A stretch of 64,000 nucleotides of DNA, taken from Alopecurus myosuroides. Its lineage: Eukaryota; Streptophyta; Magnoliopsida; Poales; Poaceae. Location of the stretch: NCBI GenBank assembly GCA_028641055.1, contig CM054059.1, forward strand, positions 108,760,263 to 108,824,262, in the 5' to 3' direction. Shown piece after piece: positions 57,961 through 64,000 of this stretch. The notes beneath the pieces are model-generated. The model saw only the letters and a list, made by a program, of their open reading frames with translations. It did no database searches and was not told the origin of the DNA. The translations under genes and the position numbers were made by a program. The number at the start of each line of letters is the position of its first letter. Position 1 is the first letter of the stretch.

Positions 57961-60244
57961 ACTCCGGTGACCCCCATCCTCAACACACCAACTCCGGCGA
58001 GCATCCGACGAGATCCGACGAAATTTCGAAAAATTCCCGCGGCCAGATCTGGCCGCCTTTTTTTTTTTGAAATTCAAAAAAAAATTCTGTGGCGCACCCC
58101 CCTTGGTGCGCCACAGAATTGCAAATTTCTGTGGCGCACGGCTGAGGTGCGCCACAGAAAATTGACATTTCTGTGGCGCACGGCCACGGTGCGCCACAGA
58201 AAAAAAAATCTATGGCGTGAATTATGTGGCGCACCCCTCTGGCCCCTAGGTGCACCACAGAATTGGAAAATGGTGCGCCACTGATAAGGCTTTCTGTACT
58301 AGTGGGGGCATTCTAATTCAATTGTTGCCCCATTCCATTTAAATTGCCTAGCTCACCTCTTTTCTTATCGGCCATGCTAACCAACATTTAAATTGCTGTG
58401 TGGATAAACAACTTGAACCAATTCCTATCTCTCCGGACTCCGGTTCCGATTAAATTGCTTAAGTTGTTTCCCCTGTTGCATCTTGCCATGCCATGCATAT
58501 AAAATAGGATCATGCTGGATCTTTTGCCGTAGAAGTAATTTTTGCATCCGGTGTTTGTTCGAGGTTCGTTGCTTCTTCGCGGATAGGACGTTGAGATGAT
58601 GTGAGCAACGACAAGTTCTTCGGATGTACCGCTACTTGCTGGATTCCAGGCAAGTATACTCACTTGCTGCCTATGGCTACCTTTCATCACTTGTTACCGG
58701 TTCTTTCCGTTGTTCTTATGCTAGCCTTATGATTCGATGCTTGTGTCCCGATCCTATCATATTGTTTACCTTGCAGCCATGATTCAGCCTTCCTTCCACT
58801 TCCTATTAATTGTTGTTTGTTTACCTTGTTGGCCCTCGTGTCGTAGTTGCATGCTTAGTGTTGTTTGAGCTCAAGTCTTGTTGTCCGTCTTATCACCTGT
58901 TTAGTTTGATAGTTGGGTTTCAACTTAATCAACAACATGTTAATGTTTTGGGTAATAATAATTTGATGATAAGGCACCGGTAGGAGGCCCGGCGTGGTTT
59001 TGAGGCCTGCTAGTGTCGACCCTAATTAGGAAAAGGGTCTTGTCCATTGATCCATGATGAGCGCACTAACCGCATGTGGGAAGCGAGTATGGGCGCCCCC
59101 CGCAATTCTGATTCAATTCGCATCTCGTCCAAATCGCCTCATTTAGTTCGGATTTTCCATTTGCCGCATGCATATGCAGGTGCGAACCCTTGGCGCCAGG
59201 GTGGAACTTTTGTAGTCGGCATTTAGGGAGACACGTTCTTAGAGTGCTATGAGGGTCCCCTTTTCTTCGTGGGGCTTGATTAGCCGTGCGCTCAATTGCA
59301 CGGGGTTCTTTGGGCTTGATGCGAAGAAGAGTTGGGTTGTGTTGAGTACCTCGCTTGGTGGGTTGATCCCCCGTCTGGCGGGTTATTCTTACGTGTACGG
59401 CCAAATTGGTGCATCCCTGCAGGGTTAAATCTTCTCGAGAAGCCGTGTTGTCCGCGGTTATGGATGACTTGGTGAAAGTGCTGGCTAACAAGTACTCAGA
59501 CAACTTACACTTAACGATGATAACTTGACTAGTAATATAGATTACTTCCATCATCAAAATGAATGTCACCCTAATCAACCGTGTGAGTTTCCTTGGGTTG
59601 CTTCCTTAGTAGGGGGTAACATTGGATGGGTATTGCTTGGTGAGTAGTTGTAGTTGGTTCTGATACGCTATCTTATCCCTTCCTTTTAGCCGGATGTTGT
59701 AGCGAGTCTCTGTAGTTAGTTAGTGCAGCCCGCTGCCGCTTTCTTTGCAATAATCCCTTCCTTTCCGTTGTACCCAAAGTATTTGTATCTTGTGATGATT
59801 GGTTACGCTGGTATCTTGTGAGTATGGGTTATCCACTTGCCAGTACTTAACCGTACTGACCCACGAATCCTTTTTCGTGGCTGCATATTCCACATTGCAG
59901 TCAACAGGTTTGAAGTCTGACGACGTTAGCTTGGGAATCCCTCCGGCTTGGCCTGGGTAGGGATTGGACGCCATCGGTTATCTTCAGGACTCTTAGTCCA
60001 ATTTGTATCTTGTCCGTAGCCGGACGCTATGTTGTTTCTTCCGCTGTTATTTGGATCTTTGTATTGTATCAGTTGTATCCTTGGCTCGTTTGAGTCTTCT
60101 TGTATATATCTCTTCTGTTGTTGTTGCGGAATATTCGTGAACTGTTGTAATGTTATCACAAGTGGCAACCTGGAATCGGTTATTATGTGGATTTTGGCGG
60201 GAATGCTGAAATCTGCATAGTGCCCGATCTCGGGGCGTCACAAA

Positions 60245-60256
60245 TGGTATCAGAGC
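60245..60256 (+). other. Primer-binding site of element F
   Basis: TGGTATCAGAGC (initiator methionine tRNA) lies two bases after the LTR end at 60242. It fixes the LTR boundary and orientation. Confidence 0.9.
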
Positions 60257-60766
60257 ATGGTTTCCGATTCCCGATATTGTTTCGATACGAATGGTTATCG
60301 AAGCAACGGGTCCGCAAAGCCTGTAGGATAACCTCGCTAATGGTCGTGTTTCTAGAGTGTCAAAAAAAAACTATTTGTGCAAAAACTATTTTGGAAACAT
60401 CTCAATAGGATTCTTGTTTTCTCCTTATCTCTATTCTATTTCCCCTCCCATCTTATTTGTTTTGGAGTCTTCCCCCATTGTCTATCTTTCAAAGTTTTAG
60501 GATCCTACGTGGGTGGACGTTTTCTGAGCCTTTAACCTAATAGGTTCGATCATCGGAAGATTCCTGGTGGAAGAACATCGTCATCAATCCAAGCAAGAAG
60601 CCCTTGTTAGTGGTGTCGAGAAACTTTTGTTAGTGGTGTCGAGAAGAAGAGATCCGCCCACTGACCCGGGAATTCAACCGCAGCACGAAGACTCCGTAGT
60701 TGACACCTCTCTTCCCCTTGCCTTTGGTGGATTGCGAGGGCGCAATCCCGTGTTAGTGGTGTCGTC
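60257..60766 (+). other. Very short internal domain of element F
   Basis: About 510 bp with no gag or pol. The segment TTAGTGGTGTCG occurs three times (near 60607, 60631 and 60752), the last one almost touching the 3' LTR. No purine tract precedes the LTR at 60767, so the interior probably lost its 3' part by deletion between such repeats. Confidence 0.7.
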
Positions 60767-63700
60767 TGTAACACCTGGGGTGTTCCCCTAAGCTAGAAAA
60801 TTGGTTGTTTTCTTTTTTTGGCATTGCATCACATGCATCATATGCATTGCCCTTGTTTTCAAAAAAAAAACAACTCAAAAGTTCAAACCAATTTAAACTT
60901 TCAAACATGTTCAAGTTTCCAATTAAAAGTGGCAAACTAAACAACTCAAAATGTTTTCAATAGTTTGAATTTGAATCAATTAAAAATACTTGATAATAAA
61001 ACCCCTTTTATCAACACCCTAATGGTAAATTCAAAAATTCAAATCAAATCATTCATAATTGGCATGTTCCAAATGTGGTTTAAAAATTAAAATTTTGCAA
61101 ACATTTAAATTCAATAAGTTTCATAGTTGTTTGAGCTTATTGAATAAAACTTGCTTAATTTAAAACTCAAATCTATATGAAACCCTATTTGAATTTCAAA
61201 TAGCAATTTCAAACTAATTGGCATTTTCAAATTGTTGAAAATAAGTTAACATACCTTGATATTGCTGTTTTGTAAATCAATAAAAAATATTTCATAAAAC
61301 TAAAACCCTAACATCTAATTCTATTTCCCCTCCTTTTCCTTCCCTACAACAAAAAAAAGAGAGAACAAAAAAAGAATAAAAAGAAACCCTTTGAGCTGAG
61401 GGGAAGGCAGGCCTTTCAGCCCAGCCCACCACGGGCCTCCTCCTCCCCCCAGCCCACCAGGCCTCTCTCCCCCCTCCATCTTCGGGCCCAGCCTCCTTCT
61501 TCTTCCCTCCGTATAGACAGACACGAGGGTGTCGCTGTCATCCCCCCACCATGGACCCCCTGCTCCCGTGCCCCTACAAGTACCCGGGCCGTGCCCTAGT
61601 TCCTCTTCTCCCCTTCCTTCTTCCCCAGCCGCCGCCAATCCTCCTCCTCCCTCTCGGAAACCCTCTTTCCTCCTGCTGTTTCTCCTCTGTTTTTCTGCAA
61701 TCACCATGGCCGGCGCATGATCGTGGGAGGAGCAGGGGTTGTGGTCGCCGACGGTACCCCGCGGGCACGGGAACGAGTTCCCCTCGCCGTCCTCTTCCTC
61801 CTCGTGTCCAGGGAGGGACACGAGCCGCGCTCGATCGCCACCACGCTGCCTCGACGTCGCCGCCGTCGACCACTGTCCTGCACCGAGCCCCTTCCTCCTT
61901 TTCCCTCACGGTGAGCACCACCTCTCCCTCGACCTTTTCCCTCTCTGAATCAGTAGCCAAGCACACGTACACCCTAGCACGCCACGCATCCAACCGCAGC
62001 AGCTCGCGAGTCGTCGCCGGCGTCCTCCCCGTCGCGGTGAAGTGCAGGAAGTCTGAACTTTTTATGTTCAGTTTCAGTTACGCAAGCGACTGAAGCTCAT
62101 ACCCCCCCAAGCCCCTTACCTGACAACAAACGCAGTGTAGCGCAGTGGCACTGCAGCGCCGCGCACAGCCGTGAGGGCGTGGGTTCGATTCCCCCCTCGC
62201 GCATTTTCTTTTTCAGGAATTAACCGCGGTGCTGGCCCACCCGTCATGGGCCGTGGAGGCCAGCGCAGCTGCCACCCGCGCCACGCCAGCGCCTGCGTGG
62301 CAGTGGCCCGCACGGTAGCCACTGTGGGTACACAAGCCCACGGTGCATAAAGTCCCTGGACCTTAAATAAAATTGCAGAAATTGTTTTAAACTCCCAAAT
62401 TGAATATCTCTTAAACAGTAATTCCAAATCCAATAATTTAACATGTTATCCACTCCAAATTTTATGCTCTAAATGTTTATCACAATTGTTTAACATTTTG
62501 AACAAATAAAATTCAATATATTTTGGGCACTTTAATTAATTCATTCAATTTTGTGAAAATCATAACTAATTCATTTTAATTCCAATTTCAACAAATAAAA
62601 TATGTTTTCCAATCCAAATTTCCTGTACTTTTCAAATGTGCAACTTGTTCACTGTTTTGAACATTTCAAATGGTTTCAAAAATCCAAATTCAAATAACTC
62701 TTTTGAATTTGATTAAATCCATAACAAATTTAAATTTATTTCAAATGACCCATATAAAGTATGTTTTCCATCCAAAATTTCATGCCCTTTCCAAATATAA
62801 CATTTGTTTTCTGTTTTGGATAAATAAAATTAATACAATTACTTAATGCTTTAATTAAATCATTTAAATGGTGAAATTCATAACATGCTCAATTAAAATC
62901 CAATTTCAACAAATAAAATATGTTTTCCACTCAAAATGAAACCACCTTTCTGAATATCAACTTTGTTTTGCCATTTGGACAATTAAAATTAATGTCATTT
63001 AAAAAATGCCTTAATTAATTAATTAAAAGTCCTAATTAATAACTTTCCCATGCTTGCTCCAAATTGAAAACCCAAAACATGAAATCCATCCAAAATGAAA
63101 TGCTACACTTGAATATCAACTTTGTTTTCTGGTTTGCAACATTTAAATTGGATATTTGCTTCACCTCTTATTTAATGCATTTAAATTGGTAATATGCTTA
63201 ATCAAATCATTTAAAATTGTTTCTCAACCAATAAAGTATGTTTTCCAATCAGATTCATGTCATTAACATGTTCATGTCATTCATATTCCTGTTTGCATCT
63301 TGCCTTATGCATTTTAGCATTTTGTTATGCATGATCACCTAAATGGCAACATATGGAATGTATGGGGCATTCTAATTCAATTGTTGCCCCATTCCATTTA
63401 AATTGCCTAGCTCACCACTTTTCTTATTGGCCATGCTAACCAACATTTAAATTGCTGTGTGGATAAACAACTTGAACCAATTCCTATCTCTCCGGACTCC
63501 GGTTCCGATTAAATTGCTTAAGTTGTTTCCCCTGTTGCATCTTGCCATGCCATGCATATAAAATAGGATCATGCTGGATCTTTTGCCGTAGAAGTAATTT
63601 TTGCATCCGGTGTTTTTTCGAGGTTCGTTGCTTCTTCGCGGATAGGACGTTGAGATGATGTGAGCAACGACAAGTTCTTCGGATGTACCGCTACTTGCTG

Positions 63701-64000
63701 GATTCCAGGCAAGTATACTCACTTGCTGCCTATGGCTGCCTTTCATCACTTGTTACCGATTCTTTCCGTTGTTCTTATGCTAGCCTTATGATTCGATGCT
63801 TGTGTCCCGATCCTATCATATTGTTTACCTTGCAGCCATGATATAGCCTTCCTTCCACTTCCTATTAACTGTTGTTTGTTTACCTTGTCGGCCCTCGTGT
63901 CGTAGTTGCATGCTTAGTGTTGTTTGCGCTCAAGTCTTGTTATCCGTCTTATCACCTGTTTAGTTTGATAGTTGGGTTTCAACTTAATCAACAACATGTT
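60767..64000 (+). repeat. 3' LTR of element F, cut by the window end
   Basis: It aligns throughout with 54137-59000 minus the CACTA element, at about 99% by eye. It carries an identical tRNA-like module. The missing end, target duplication and the tail of the E LTR lie outside the window. Confidence 0.9.
62138..62214 (+). promoter_or_regulatory. tRNA-like Pol III module in the F 3' LTR
   Basis: The same A box (62138-62148) and canonical B box (62182-62192) are 44 nt apart, followed by TTTT and TTTTT runs (62204-62213). The sequence between the boxes is unchanged from the 5' LTR copy. Confidence 0.6.

Larger units (their letters stand above)
56743..58304. mobile_element. Non-autonomous CACTA transposon (1,562 bp)
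   Basis: The ends are CACTAGTAGGAAA and, inverted, CACTAGTACAGAAA. A 3-bp duplication GGG flanks it (56740-56742 and 58305-58307), and the second F LTR gives the empty site (TATGGGGCATT at ~63363). Both subterminal regions carry repeated hairpin units with GTGGCGCAC…GTGCGCCAC. The middle is a TCC/ACC-rich microsatellite (57530-57960). It has no transposase; the glycine- and arginine-rich frames are microsatellite products. Confidence 0.9.
54137..60242 (+). repeat. 5' LTR of element F (with CACTA insertion)
   Basis: It starts TGTAACACCTGGGG and ends GGGGCGTCACA. Composition runs AT-rich (to 54690), GC-rich with the tRNA-like module (to 55735), AT-rich (to 56740), then a mixed 3' part (58308-60242). 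About 510 bp (58971-59507) are strongly conserved with 19831-20346 of LTR C. Frames such as 54693-55193 are GC-rich LTR sequence, not genes. Confidence 0.85.
54137..64000 (+). mobile_element. Element F: ~4.5 kb LTRs with a ~0.5 kb interior (LARD-like)
   Basis: The first LTR is 54137-60242 and the second starts at 60767 and leaves the window. Without the CACTA insertion and its 3-bp duplication the LTR is 4,541 bp, nearly the same as solo LTR C. Between the LTRs lie only 524 bp, with a primer-binding site but no coding and no clear polypurine tract. Large LTRs with a non-coding interior fit the LARD/Sukkula type, though the interior here is unusually short. The LTR copies differ by about 1% by eye. 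Confidence 0.8.

Noticed and set aside
57395..58070. Long proline/serine- and glycine-rich frames on both strands
   Set aside because: They arise from the TCC/ACC microsatellite in the CACTA element and are open in several frames at once.
54137..60242. A single 6.1 kb LTR
   Set aside because: The sister LTR lacks 56743-58304, and that segment has CACTA ends and a 3-bp duplication, so it is a later insertion.

Overview
The window looks like intergenic DNA from a large grass genome, most likely a Triticeae species (wheat, Aegilops, barley or rye). The evidence is nested LTR retrotransposons almost end to end, long LTRs starting TGTAAC or TGATACGTC, SIRE/Maximus-like Copia elements, CACTA, Stowaway and hAT elements, and a gene-capturing Helitron. 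I found no intact host gene. All long reading frames belong to transposable elements, and the only host-gene material seen is fragmentary. Family names are from recall, not from a database search.

Layout. 1-1118 is the 5' part of a ~4.5 kb-type LTR (minus strand) that cuts a Copia LTR remnant (1119-1764). 1765-3021 and 4421-4743 are unassigned sequence split by a solo TGATACGTC-type LTR (3022-4420). From 4744 lies Copia element A (plus strand), decayed. At 9990/25812 it is interrupted by a second element of the same lineage, A' (9991-25806, minus strand, 5-bp duplication AGAAT). A' is itself interrupted by a 4,546-bp solo LTR, C (16741-21286, duplication ACTTG). Element A resumes at 25807 and breaks off near 27714. 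27715-28794 is unassigned.

From 28795 lies a non-autonomous Athila/Sabrina-like element, E. Its internal region holds a 13.7 kb Helitron (31216-44898), a 152-bp hAT MITE (45577-45728) and a GGCCCTGTTTGG-type MITE (46737-51530) split by a near-complete LINE. The Helitron carries gene fragments resembling a TAP-like ABC transporter (ABCB26 type) and PHF1/SEC12-like WD40 protein, a Stowaway MITE, and a young Copia, D, with only 151-bp LTRs (33981-39144). The 3' LTR of E (from 52649) is broken at 54136/54137 by element F, which has ~4.5 kb LTRs and only ~0.5 kb between them. A 1,562-bp CACTA element (56743-58304) sits in F's 5' LTR. F's 3' LTR runs off the window.

Relative ages follow from nesting: A before A' before C; E before the Helitron before D; E before the MITE before the LINE; E before F before the CACTA. 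D (two differences between its LTRs) and F (about 1% by eye) are the youngest datable insertions. The most notable signal is a tRNA-like RNA polymerase III module (A box, B box 43-44 nt apart, then an oligo-T stretch) conserved in all three available copies of the ~4.5 kb LTR family.
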